Source of the DNA: Rhodospirillaceae bacterium
Lineage (GTDB): Bacteria; Pseudomonadota; Alphaproteobacteria; UBA6615
Assembly: GCA_002713365.1 (NCBI GenBank)
Contig: PASR01000008.1
Coordinates: forward strand, 148,363-212,362
Direction of reading: 5' to 3'
DNA: 64,000 nt
A program made the position numbers and the translations under genes. A model generated the notes under the pieces. It ran no database searches and was not told the DNA's origin. It saw nothing but the letters and a program-made list of their open reading frames with translations. This document shows positions 35,310 to 42,899 of this stretch, piece by piece (position 1 is the stretch's first letter; each line of letters starts with the position of its first letter).

Positions 35310-36197
35310 ATGACTAAAAATATAGGCATAGTTGGGTTGGGTATAATGGGATCTGCTATTTCAGGTAATTTTATCAAAGCTGGCTATAAGGTAATTGGTT
35401 TTGACATAGATACTCAGCGTTGTGAAGAACTAGCTAATAAAGGGGGAACGGCACTTAGTTCTCCAGGCGAAGTTGCGATAAACTCTGATATTATTTTAAC
35501 GTCTCTTCCAAGTAGTATGGCTCTAAATCAAGTTGTATCTGGCAAAGATGGTATTGCCGCAGCTGGTAATATTGATGCCCCGATCATGGAGTGTAGTACC
35601 TTACCTATAGAAGATAAGCAGATAAATTTTGATAAGCTGGCCGATTCTGGAATCACTCTACTGGATACCCCTCTTAGCGGAACTGGGGCACAGGCTATCA
35701 CTAAGGACCTTGCAGTCTATTTAAGCGGTGATGAGGCGGCCTCAAATATTTGTTCTACAATAATAGATGGCTTTGCGCGCGCCCATTACTATGTCGGTGA
35801 ATTCGGAAATGGTAGTAGGATGAAGTATGTAGCCAACCATCTTGTGGCTATACACAATGTTGCAGCAGCTGAGGCCCTAGTATTGGGCATGAAAGCCGGT
35901 CTTGACGCTCAAAATATTTTTGATGTCATAGCTGATAGTGCAGGAACTTCACGTATGTTTGAAATACGAGGGCCAATGATGGTAGCAAATAATTATGAGG
36001 CAGCAACAATGAAAATTAAAACCTGGCAGAAGGACATGGGAATTATTTCTGACTTTGCTAAATCACTGGACTGTCCAACACCACTATTTAATACCACCGC
36101 AGATTTGTATACCTCTGGTATGGCTCAAGGCAGGGCAGATCAAGACACAGGATCAGTATGCGCTGTCTTAGCTGAGATGGCTAGGCTCAAACGTTAA
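35310..36197 (+). CDS. beta-hydroxyacid dehydrogenase (3-hydroxyisobutyrate dehydrogenase family)
   Basis: 295 residues. NAD-binding GIVGLGIMGSAISGNFIKAGYKVIGFDID lies at the amino end. The substrate motif is LDTPLSGTGAQA, and the catalytic lysine lies in GNGSRMKYVANHLVAIHNVAAAEAL. The C-terminal all-helical domain is complete with KDMGIISDFAKSLDCPTPLF. Family members oxidise 3-hydroxyisobutyrate, tartronate semialdehyde and similar acids. The ribosome site AAAGGGAAG lies ahead of the ATG. An enoyl-CoA hydratase gene follows after 33 bp on the same strand. Confidence 0.9.
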   Translation: MTKNIGIVGLGIMGSAISGNFIKAGYKVIGFDIDTQRCEELANKGGTALSSPGEVAINSDIILTSLPSSMALNQVVSGKDGIAAAGNIDAPIMECSTLPIEDKQINFDKLADSGITLLDTPLSGTGAQAITKDLAVYLSGDEAASNICSTIIDGFARAHYYVGEFGNGSRMKYVANHLVAIHNVAAAEALVLGMKAGLDAQNIFDVIADSAGTSRMFEIRGPMMVANNYEAATMKIKTWQKDMGIISDFAKSLDCPTPLFNTTADLYTSGMAQGRADQDTGSVCAVLAEMARLKR

Positions 36198-36230
36198 AAC
36201 CAAATATTTTTATAATACAAGGTCAATAAT

Positions 36231-37043
36231 ATGCATGAAGAATTTGAAAAAACATTATTTGAAATAAATGATGGTGTTGCGACGATAACTATTAACCGCC
36301 CTGAAGCAAAAAACGCTCTTGATGAAGCAGTACGAAGGGACTTGGATTTAGCTATAAGTCATATTGAAAAAGGTTCGCAGGGTGATATTCACGCTGCCAT
36401 TTTAACTGGTTCTGGTGATGCCTTTTGCGCTGGTGGAGATATAAGTGCACTCAAAAACTCTTCTGGAAAACCTGCAGCAGAAATGCGTGAAAGATTAAGA
36501 TCTAGTCATCAACTAATGACAAGATGGTATAATCTTGACATACCCACTATAGCAGCCGTTAACGGCACAGCTGCTGGCGCAGGTTTTAGTTTGGCTCTTG
36601 CTTGTGATTTTGTATTAGCTGACCCCAATGCCCGTTTCATTCTCTCTTTTGGACGAATAGGTTTAGTCCCTGACTGGGGCGCCTTATATTTACTACCTAG
36701 AATTGTAGGACTGCAGAAGGCAAAAGAACTGTGTTTCTCGGCACGTATTTTAGCAGCCCAGGAAGCCCATGATATAGGTATTGTATACAGAGTCGTTGGT
36801 AGTAATGAAGTATTATCAGAAGCAAAAAAATTTGCTGTTCGATTTCAAAGTGCATCGTCTTTATCGATTGGGATGACAAAAAGCATGCTAAATAGCTCAT
36901 ATGAAAGAGATTTAAAAACATCACTTGAAATCGAATCTTCCGCTCAAGCAATTGCCAATAATAGTGACTATCACAAAGAAGCGGTAAAAAGGTTTCTTAA
37001 TAAGGAGCCTTCAATATTTGATTGGGAAAAATTAAGTAAATAA
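36231..37043 (+). CDS. enoyl-CoA hydratase/isomerase family protein
   Basis: 270 residues, crotonase fold. GDAFCAGGDISALK gives the first oxyanion segment and VNGTAAGAGFSLALACDF the second. The following FGRIGLVPDWGALYLLPRIVGL replaces the classic P-E-x-x-x-G...G-G-T pair, with an aspartate at the second acid position, as in PaaG-like isomerases. It probably acts as an acyl-CoA isomerase or hydratase. It is second in a two-gene unit after the hydroxyacid dehydrogenase, suggesting a short acyl-CoA degradation step. Confidence 0.88.
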   Translation: MHEEFEKTLFEINDGVATITINRPEAKNALDEAVRRDLDLAISHIEKGSQGDIHAAILTGSGDAFCAGGDISALKNSSGKPAAEMRERLRSSHQLMTRWYNLDIPTIAAVNGTAAGAGFSLALACDFVLADPNARFILSFGRIGLVPDWGALYLLPRIVGLQKAKELCFSARILAAQEAHDIGIVYRVVGSNEVLSEAKKFAVRFQSASSLSIGMTKSMLNSSYERDLKTSLEIESSAQAIANNSDYHKEAVKRFLNKEPSIFDWEKLSK

Positions 37044-37046
37044 TTA

Positions 37047-37676
37047 TTAAGATACTTTCTTCGCCACAATATGAAAAATGTGCCAAAGCTTAAGCTCTCC
37101 TCTAACAGTTATTGATTGTTCAACTTCCTCACGAAGCATTTCAATAACCCAACCCTCGAGTAGTAAATCTACCGTATGGCGATTATGAAATGTCATTCCA
37201 GACTTACCAAACCAACTATCTCGTTCTCCAAATAACTGGCATGCAATTCTACCGCCTTCCTTAAGGGATTTACGTATATTTTTCCACACTGAGTTAAATT
37301 TTTCAGATTCAACAAGCGGTAATGCAAAACTACTATTTATAAAATCACATGTTGGCCAAATAGAATCTTCAATTTTACCTACCTGTAAAGTTAATTGGGC
37401 ATTTGAAGGTATGTCTTTTCTAATGCTTAGCTTGTCGATGGCCTTTTTCTCTGAATCTATGGCTATCACACCCCAGCCACGCCGCAAGCACTCAATAGTA
37501 TCGCGTCCAGCACCACAACCTAAATCTACTGCTAGCAGGTTTTTATCTCCGAAGCCATAAAATGGTTTTGACTCAAATTTATCCAAAGCAAATAGAGTCG
37601 TTTCTCGAGGTGGACGCCCTTCAGTTTTATCATAATACGCTGCCCAGTCGTATTTACTCTTATCATTTGCAATCAT
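37047..37676 (-). CDS. class I SAM-dependent methyltransferase
   Basis: 209 residues. Motif I is LLAVDLGCGAGRDTIECLRRGWGVIAIDS, with the acidic residue at the end of strand 2. FINSSFALPLVESEKFNSVWKNIRKSLKEGGRIACQLFGERDSW covers motifs II/III. TehB-like small-molecule methyltransferases look like this; the acceptor is unknown. It converges with the enoyl-CoA hydratase (3 bp apart) and is divergent from the TauE/SafE gene. Confidence 0.82.
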   Translation of the reverse strand: MIANDKSKYDWAAYYDKTEGRPPRETTLFALDKFESKPFYGFGDKNLLAVDLGCGAGRDTIECLRRGWGVIAIDSEKKAIDKLSIRKDIPSNAQLTLQVGKIEDSIWPTCDFINSSFALPLVESEKFNSVWKNIRKSLKEGGRIACQLFGERDSWFGKSGMTFHNRHTVDLLLEGWVIEMLREEVEQSITVRGELKLWHIFHIVAKKVS

Positions 37677-37828
37677 TAAAAAACCTTAATATAAATCTGA
37701 TATAAACTATAATATATTTTATACTATCCTTCTGCCATAACTCAGTAGTATTAGAGATTAACTATATTATTCTCATTATTATAAGCCATTATATTAATTT
37801 ATTTTAAAAACTCTCTAATGAGTAATCT

Positions 37829-38584
37829 ATGGAATTCGTACCTTCAGATATCACGTTTATCTCAGCGGTTATACTTGTAATTGTGGCCTTTCTAGGTTCA
37901 GCGATTTCAGCTGCAATAGGGATTGGCGGAGGATTAACATTTATTACTGTTCTTGCATCAGTAGCTCCCGCCTCAGCGGTGATTCCAATTCATGGCGTTG
38001 TACAATTAGGGTCTAATTTTGGCAGAGCTACTGTTCAACGAGCTTATATAAACTGGCCTATTACTAGCTACTTTATTCTTGGAAGTATAATCGGTATAGC
38101 TATTGGTGGTAATCTAGCTTTACAAATGCCAGATAACTTACTCAAGTTTCTTTTAGCTATATTTATACTCTATAGTATTTGGGGACCATCGCGCTTTTCC
38201 ATTCAAAAAATTGGTGCCAAAATGTTGGCTGTATCGGGATTAATATCAGCTTTTTTAACTATGTTCATTGGCGCTACGGGTCCATTCGTTATTTCTGTAT
38301 TAGCCCCTGCCTTGCAAGATCGACGTGCTCTACTCGGAACCCATGCTGTATGTATGGTTATGCAACACTCATTAAAAATATTAGTATTTGGATTTCTTGG
38401 TTTTTCCTATATAGCCTGGATACCTGTATTGTTTGCGATGATAATCTCTGGATATTTTGGTACGCTTATAGGGTCGCATATTACCAACTGGCTTCCTGAA
38501 GAAGCATTCAGAAAAATACTTAGAATCATTTTAACAATTTTAGCTGCTAACCTTCTAGTTAGTGCAACTGTGATATACATGTAG
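37829..38584 (+). CDS. TauE/SafE (DUF81) family membrane protein
   Basis: 251 residues with seven to eight hydrophobic segments. Family hallmarks are GIGGGLTFITVLASVAPASAVIPIHGVVQLGSNFGRA near the amino end and the internal repeat FIGATGPFVISVLAPALQDRRALLGTHAVCMVMQHSLKI. Such proteins export sulfite, sulfoacetate or other organic anions across the inner membrane. No sulfur-metabolism gene is adjacent, so the anion is unknown. It converges with the esterase at 38589. Confidence 0.88.
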   Translation: MEFVPSDITFISAVILVIVAFLGSAISAAIGIGGGLTFITVLASVAPASAVIPIHGVVQLGSNFGRATVQRAYINWPITSYFILGSIIGIAIGGNLALQMPDNLLKFLLAIFILYSIWGPSRFSIQKIGAKMLAVSGLISAFLTMFIGATGPFVISVLAPALQDRRALLGTHAVCMVMQHSLKILVFGFLGFSYIAWIPVLFAMIISGYFGTLIGSHITNWLPEEAFRKILRIILTILAANLLVSATVIYM

Positions 38585-38588
38585 ACTT

Positions 38589-39542
38589 CTATGTTTCACA
38601 CTTAGAAAATATTTCTGTTAGATGCTGACATACTACTTTTTGTGCCATTTTGCCATCGTCAAGATACGGAGCAAATGAAAAAAACCCATGAATCATGCCC
38701 GGATAATCCACATGTTTAACTGACGTGCCCGCTGCTAATAGAGCTTTGGCCAGCCTAACCCCCTCGTCATGCAAAACATCGCATTCAGCCGTTATTAAGA
38801 CCGTGCTAGGCAAACCAGAAAGATCAGATGCTTTAATTGGGGATGCCCGCCAGTCATCAACATCACCTTCATTGGACAAATAGTGATCTTTAAACCACAT
38901 CATACCGTTTTTAGTTAACGGTCCATATCCTTCGGCATAAGTACTGTAAGATACTGATTCAAAGTTATAATCCACAACTGGATAAATTAAATATTGCGCC
39001 ACTAGATTCATGTTTTTTGTATCTCGTGCCATTAAAGCCACAACAATCGCTAGATTTGCCCCTGCGCTATCACCTCCTATGACTATATTGTTTGGATCTG
39101 CTCCAATAATATGTGCATTTTCCGAAAGCCACAGGCTTGCTGAAAATGCATCATCAACAGCAGCAGGAAATTTATGCTCAGGCGCCAATCTATAATCCAC
39201 GGATGCCAATAAACAGTTTGCGCCAGAACAAAGAACCCGGGCAACTTCGTCATGACTGTCAAGACTTCCTATAACGTGACCACCACCGTGAAAATAAATA
39301 AATAATGGTAGGTTTTTATCTGTTTGATTAGACGGGCGGTAGATCCTAATAACTATTTTTCCTGCAGGACCAGGTACGTCTATCTCCTCCACAGACCCTA
39401 CTAAAGTTTTTCTACTATCACGAACAGCTGCCATCTCATCCATTTGTTTTCGAGCTTCGACAGGTGTCAATGTAAATGCAGGTTTTAAATTAGCTGAGCT
39501 CATTTTATCTAGTAGTGAAATCACCTGAGGGTGTAGGGCCAT
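38589..39542 (-). CDS. alpha/beta hydrolase, HSL (family IV esterase) type
   Basis: 317 residues. The hormone-sensitive-lipase signature is clear: oxyanion FHGGGHVIG, DYRLAPEHKFPAA, and nucleophile GGDSAGANLA. The acid is in TAECDVLHDEG and the histidine in GMIHGFFSF. Family IV esterases hydrolyse short acyl esters. There is no signal peptide, so it is cytosolic. The AtzH-like gene lies divergently upstream with a 99-bp gap. Confidence 0.92.
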   Translation of the reverse strand: MALHPQVISLLDKMSSANLKPAFTLTPVEARKQMDEMAAVRDSRKTLVGSVEEIDVPGPAGKIVIRIYRPSNQTDKNLPLFIYFHGGGHVIGSLDSHDEVARVLCSGANCLLASVDYRLAPEHKFPAAVDDAFSASLWLSENAHIIGADPNNIVIGGDSAGANLAIVVALMARDTKNMNLVAQYLIYPVVDYNFESVSYSTYAEGYGPLTKNGMMWFKDHYLSNEGDVDDWRASPIKASDLSGLPSTVLITAECDVLHDEGVRLAKALLAAGTSVKHVDYPGMIHGFFSFAPYLDDGKMAQKVVCQHLTEIFSKCET

Positions 39543-39641
39543 ATTTCAATCTCTCTTTTTAATTTCTAAGTTTGTTTGGCTAAAAACGTGCTCATAAGTA
39601 TAAAATAGTGTCTAATAAAAGATTATTAAAGGGAGCTAGAT

Positions 39642-40028
39642 ATGAAAGAAATAAACTTACCTGAAATTGTGGCTGAAGTTACTGAAGCCCACGACAACTA
39701 TGAGCAAGCTCTAACAGATAATAATATTGAAGTACTTAATGAACTTTTTTGGAATACTTCACATACTCTAAGGTATGGCATATCAGAAAACTTATACGGT
39801 CATGATCAAATTTCTTCGTTCAGACGCTCGAGATCAACAAATAACCTTGAACGCAAAATCAATAAAGTTATCATTACCACTTATGGAAAAGACTTTGCCA
39901 CGGCAAACCTGGAGTTCTTGAGAACTGCCACGGGGCGTATAGGTCGTCAGAGCCAAACTTGGATGCGTACAATTGATGGCTGGAGAATTGTTTCAGCCCA
40001 TGTGAGCATATTATTAAATGAAGAATAG
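39642..40028 (+). CDS. AtzH-like/HpxZ-type protein (NTF2-like, DUF3225)
   Basis: 128 residues, single NTF2-like domain. [25 protein letters not shown], then [23 protein letters not shown], then [22 protein letters not shown] match the AtzH/HpxZ group. In s-triazine and oxalurate degradation such proteins accompany or stabilise amidases. No amidase is adjacent here; the amidase at 15525 is 23 kb away. A GGGAG site precedes the ATG. Its role in this organism is unknown. Confidence 0.8.
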   Translation: MKEINLPEIVAEVTEAHDNYEQALTDNNIEVLNELFWNTSHTLRYGISENLYGHDQISSFRRSRSTNNLERKINKVIITTYGKDFATANLEFLRTATGRIGRQSQTWMRTIDGWRIVSAHVSILLNEE

Positions 40029-40147
40029 TAATCCACTAAAGAAAGAATGTAAAAATAAACATTTTAAGGACAAACTGGTCAAAATTCTTTTCTATTCAAT
40101 ATATGGATAAGGACAATTATGATTTTTGTATCTATTAGTTATCTATC

Positions 40148-40170
40148 TTCAGGCTGATACAGCCTGAAGG
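40148..40170 (-). terminator. hairpin just downstream of tRNA-Arg
   Basis: CTTCAGGCT, loop GATAC, AGCCTGAAG: 9-bp perfect stem, three bases from the tRNA CCA end on the minus strand. No U-run follows, so it is a likely terminator or 3'-processing hairpin for the tRNA, at moderate confidence. Confidence 0.55.
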
Positions 40171-40173
40171 TTA

Positions 40174-40250
40174 TGGCGCGCCCGGGAAGACTCGAACTCC
40201 CAACCTCCTGATTCGTAGTCAGACGCTCTATCCAATTGAGCTACGGGCGC
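40174..40250 (-). tRNA. tRNA-Arg (anticodon ACG)
   Basis: 77 nt including an encoded CCA. The acceptor GCGCCCG pairs with CGGGCGC, followed by discriminator G. The D stem is GCTC/GAGC, the anticodon loop CTACGAA gives anticodon ACG (read as ICG for CGN codons), and the T loop is TTCGAGT. It is single and flanked by protein genes, with no integrase or repeated end nearby, so nothing suggests use as an attachment site. Confidence 0.97.
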
Positions 40251-40514
40251 TTATAAATTCGCAAGCATATAGTTGTTCTAGTTAAGAAGCGGTAATAAAA
40301 TGCTTAAGTCGAAGAAGTTAATCAAAAGCCTCATATATGGCAAGTCACGAACTAGATAACTTATAGGCAAAAAACTATGGTTTTCCCAGAGATAAGGTTT
40401 CCACTAACAATTCCTTTATATTAGTGCTCATATTATAATCAACATCAAAAGTATGTTATGGCTGACAAATAATAATTATTAAATTAATATTAAAAAAGGG
40501 ACGCAAATATTAGT

Positions 40515-41000
40515 ATGACTGTAGAACCGCAACACGATTTTCCAGTTTCATGGGAACAATTACATCGAGATGCAAAAGCTCTTGCTTGGAGACTATCAGA
40601 GAAAGGTCCATGGAAACAAATAGTCGCAATAACTAGGGGGGGATTGGTTCCCGCAGCAATAGTAGCACGCGAGTTAGAAATGAGATTAGTAGACACTTTT
40701 TGTGTCTCTTCGTATGACCATATGGATCAGGTTAATATTACAGTCTTAAAAGAAGTATCTGGTGACGGAACCGACACACTTATTATTGATGATCTAGTTG
40801 ATACAGGGACTACCGCAAAGTTAGTAAGAGAAAAACTACCCAATGCGCATTTTGCAACTATCTACGCTAAACCTGCTGGTAGACCAATGGTAGACACCTT
40901 TGTAACTGAGGTTAGTCAGAACACATGGATTCACTTTCCTTGGGATCTAAGTTTACAATTTGCTAGACCAATAGCGGCCGATGATGAAACCAATAACTGA
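40515..41000 (+). CDS. gpt: xanthine(-guanine) phosphoribosyltransferase
   Basis: 161 residues. It salvages xanthine and guanine with PRPP. The PRPP loop is [15 protein letters not shown] and the amino-end [31 protein letters not shown] is the characteristic Gpt region, with the C-terminal IHFPWDL placing the purine. It is close to the enteric Gpt type rather than the Bacillus Xpt type. It stands alone; the 264-bp gap to the tRNA holds no other gene that I can see. Confidence 0.92.
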   Translation: MTVEPQHDFPVSWEQLHRDAKALAWRLSEKGPWKQIVAITRGGLVPAAIVARELEMRLVDTFCVSSYDHMDQVNITVLKEVSGDGTDTLIIDDLVDTGTTAKLVREKLPNAHFATIYAKPAGRPMVDTFVTEVSQNTWIHFPWDLSLQFARPIAADDETNN

Positions 41001-41031
41001 ATTTAGTTATTAGGCCAGAAGATGGGTATAA

Positions 41032-41817
41032 CTACTTTTTATATTTTCTGTATATAACGGGAAAAATTGTAAGAGATGCAATACAAAAAAGTAATAGCAA
41101 ATACTTAACTTCAAAAATACTTACCAAATGATTTTGTTCACCTGATCTAAAAATATCTGTAAGCCCATTTCCAACCAATGCAAATATAAAAGTTCCGGGA
41201 ATAATACCAAAAAATGTAGCAAATATGTAAGCTATTGTAGACATGCCTAAAAATGCAGGTGCTATATTCACCAACCAAAAAGGAAAAAGTGGTATAATGC
41301 GTAAAAATAATAAATAGTTAAAAGCATTTTTTTGAAAGCCAGATTGTAGTTTATCCAAAAATGGTTTGGCTTTATTTTCCAGAAAATATATATTTAGAGA
41401 CCGAGAAAAAATAAATAAACAAGTAGCCCCTGCAGTAGCGGCAAAAACCGCGATTACTCCTCCAGTAAACCATCCAAATAAAAAACCTCCAGCCATAGTC
41501 ATAAAAGTAGCGCAAGGCACAGAAAATATAACTATAATAAAATAAGCTATAAAGAATAGGAACATCGATAAATAGGCATTTAACTTAACAAACTCAGTAA
41601 GCTCTAGGCGGTTTTTATTAAGAACATCAATAGAAAAATACACATCTAATTCAAGAATAAAAAAACCTACAAACCCGAGAAAAAGAAGTAGTATTATAAA
41701 AATATTAATAATTAAATAGTGTTTAGTCCTAGACATATAATAAATAGACTCATTAAGTAGATTTAAATACAAAACATCATATTTCTGGGCTTTATGGATA
41801 ATAGTGTGTTTAGTCAA
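41032..41817 (-). CDS. TVP38/TMEM64-family (VTT domain) membrane protein
   Basis: Up to 261 residues; an ATG at 41736 gives a shorter form starting MSRTKHYLI and could be the true start. About five to six membrane helices are present. The VTT domain is visible: FSVPCATFMTMAGGFLFGWFTGGVIAVFAATAGATCLFIFSRSL, and FLRIIPLFPFWLVNIAPAFLGMSTIAYIFATFFGIIPGTFIFALVGNGL with the conserved R-x-x-P and G-x-x-P motifs. This resembles the DedA/VTT lipid-scramblase superfamily. Its lysine-rich amino end faces the cytosol. Function here unknown. Confidence 0.85.
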   Translation of the reverse strand: MTKHTIIHKAQKYDVLYLNLLNESIYYMSRTKHYLIINIFIILLLFLGFVGFFILELDVYFSIDVLNKNRLELTEFVKLNAYLSMFLFFIAYFIIVIFSVPCATFMTMAGGFLFGWFTGGVIAVFAATAGATCLFIFSRSLNIYFLENKAKPFLDKLQSGFQKNAFNYLLFLRIIPLFPFWLVNIAPAFLGMSTIAYIFATFFGIIPGTFIFALVGNGLTDIFRSGEQNHLVSIFEVKYLLLLFCIASLTIFPVIYRKYKK

Positions 41818-41886
41818 ATAAGTAATAAAATCAATCTTCGAAAGCCAGTTATGACATTAATGTTATATTATACTATTTTCGTTAAG

Positions 41887-41915
41887 TTGACTTCCTGCTA
41901 TCTAATCCCTATACA
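41887..41915 (+). promoter_or_regulatory. sigma-70-type promoter of rpmH-rnpA
   Basis: TTGACT (41887-41892), spacer of 17 bp, TATACA (41910-41915), about 40 bp before the rpmH start. This is the best-matching housekeeping promoter noticed in the window and fits the high demand for ribosomal protein L34. Confidence 0.75.
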
Positions 41916-41954
41916 GCGCCAGTTTGCAATCGGCAGACAGATGGAGTGACGGCA

Positions 41955-42089
41955 GTGAAACGTACTTTTCAACCTAGTAATTTAGTTCGAAAGCGAAGGC
42001 ATGGCTTTCGATCGCGCATGAAAACAGTTGGCGGACGCCGAGTACTATCTCAACGTCGCGCGAAAGGCCGTAAAAAACTATCGGCATAA
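41955..42089 (+). CDS. rpmH: 50S ribosomal protein L34
   Basis: 44 residues from a [23 protein letters not shown], then [23 protein letters not shown]. It is highly basic and of the exact family length. GGAG lies eight bases before the GTG. It heads the rpmH-rnpA-yidD-yidC-engB-argB string. Confidence 0.98.
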   Translation: MKRTFQPSNLVRKRRHGFRSRMKTVGGRRVLSQRRAKGRKKLSA

Positions 42090-42145
42090 AATAATCTTTA
42101 CAAGGTTTTCCTAGTAAAACGGGATAAACCTGGAACCGATGAGAC

Positions 42146-42556
42146 ATGAGCCATAAATCCAGGACCGCTAGTCAAAAAAGCGATGTCCAGGTAAGGCCCG
42201 TTATTGAGCGTTTAAAGGTTAGGTCAGATTTCTTGCGTATTGCAGCTGATCGCCGAAACTGGGCCGCGCCTGGGTTGGTGTTACAAGTTTCCGAAACACC
42301 AAAAAATATATATGATAGAGACACAATACGCATTGGTTATACTGCTTCGCGTAAAGTTGGCAATTCTGTTAAACGAAACCGTGCACGACGTCGCTTACGA
42401 AATGTGGTGGAGAAAGTAATGACTATAAATGCATCACGCGGTAAAGACTTTGTCATAATTGCCAGAAAAAACACTATTCGAAGGCCTTTTTCAGATTTAA
42501 TAATTGACCTTGAAACAGCTCTAAAAAAACTGGATGCCTGGGAAAAAAAAGCATAG
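42146..42556 (+). CDS. rnpA: ribonuclease P protein component
   Basis: 136 residues. RnpA binds the 5' leader of pre-tRNA and aids the RNase P RNA. The hallmark RNR box is VGNSVKRNRARRRLRNVV, with VRSDFLRIAADRRNWAAPGLVLQV as the amino-end strand and DFVIIARKNTI near the end. The first 20 or so residues are an unconserved basic lead, common in alphaproteobacteria. It follows rpmH by 56 bp and precedes yidD. Confidence 0.95.
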   Translation: MSHKSRTASQKSDVQVRPVIERLKVRSDFLRIAADRRNWAAPGLVLQVSETPKNIYDRDTIRIGYTASRKVGNSVKRNRARRRLRNVVEKVMTINASRGKDFVIIARKNTIRRPFSDLIIDLETALKKLDAWEKKA

Positions 42557-42591
42557 AAATAACATAATAAATAAACATCAGAAATTTTAAT

Positions 42592-42891
42592 ATGAAATAT
42601 TGCAGCATCATAATTTCATGGGCCTTAAAATCCCTTATAATAATTTATCAATATTGCATATCACCGATATTGGGGAAAAACTGTAGATTTGAACCAAGCT
42701 GTTCTATGTATGCCCGTGAAGCTATTGTTATTCATGGTCCATTTTATGGCTGTTTGCTTTCATTCAAAAGATTTATTAAATGTCAGCCTTGGGGGGGAAC
42801 TGGCTATGATCCAGTTCCACTAAATACAGAACCACGTAATAAACATTGCTCAATGCCCCAAAAAGCAATGAAAAAACTATCCACAGATTGA
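42592..42891 (+). CDS. yidD: membrane protein insertion efficiency factor YidD
   Basis: 99 residues. LIIIYQYCISPILGKNCRFEPSCSMYAREAI gives the amphipathic amino helix and the CRF-P-SCS-YA motif. HGPFYGCLLSFKRFIKCQPWGGTGYDPVP completes the family pattern with its three conserved cysteines. It helps YidC insert inner-membrane proteins. It sits between rnpA and yidC, with yidC beginning 9 bp later. Confidence 0.95.
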   Translation: MKYCSIIISWALKSLIIIYQYCISPILGKNCRFEPSCSMYAREAIVIHGPFYGCLLSFKRFIKCQPWGGTGYDPVPLNTEPRNKHCSMPQKAMKKLSTD

Positions 42892-42899
42892 ATAGAAAT

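Noticed and set aside
40174-40250. tRNA-Arg as an attachment site of an integrated element
   Set aside because: No integrase, no direct repeat of the tRNA end and no atypical gene block is seen on either side.
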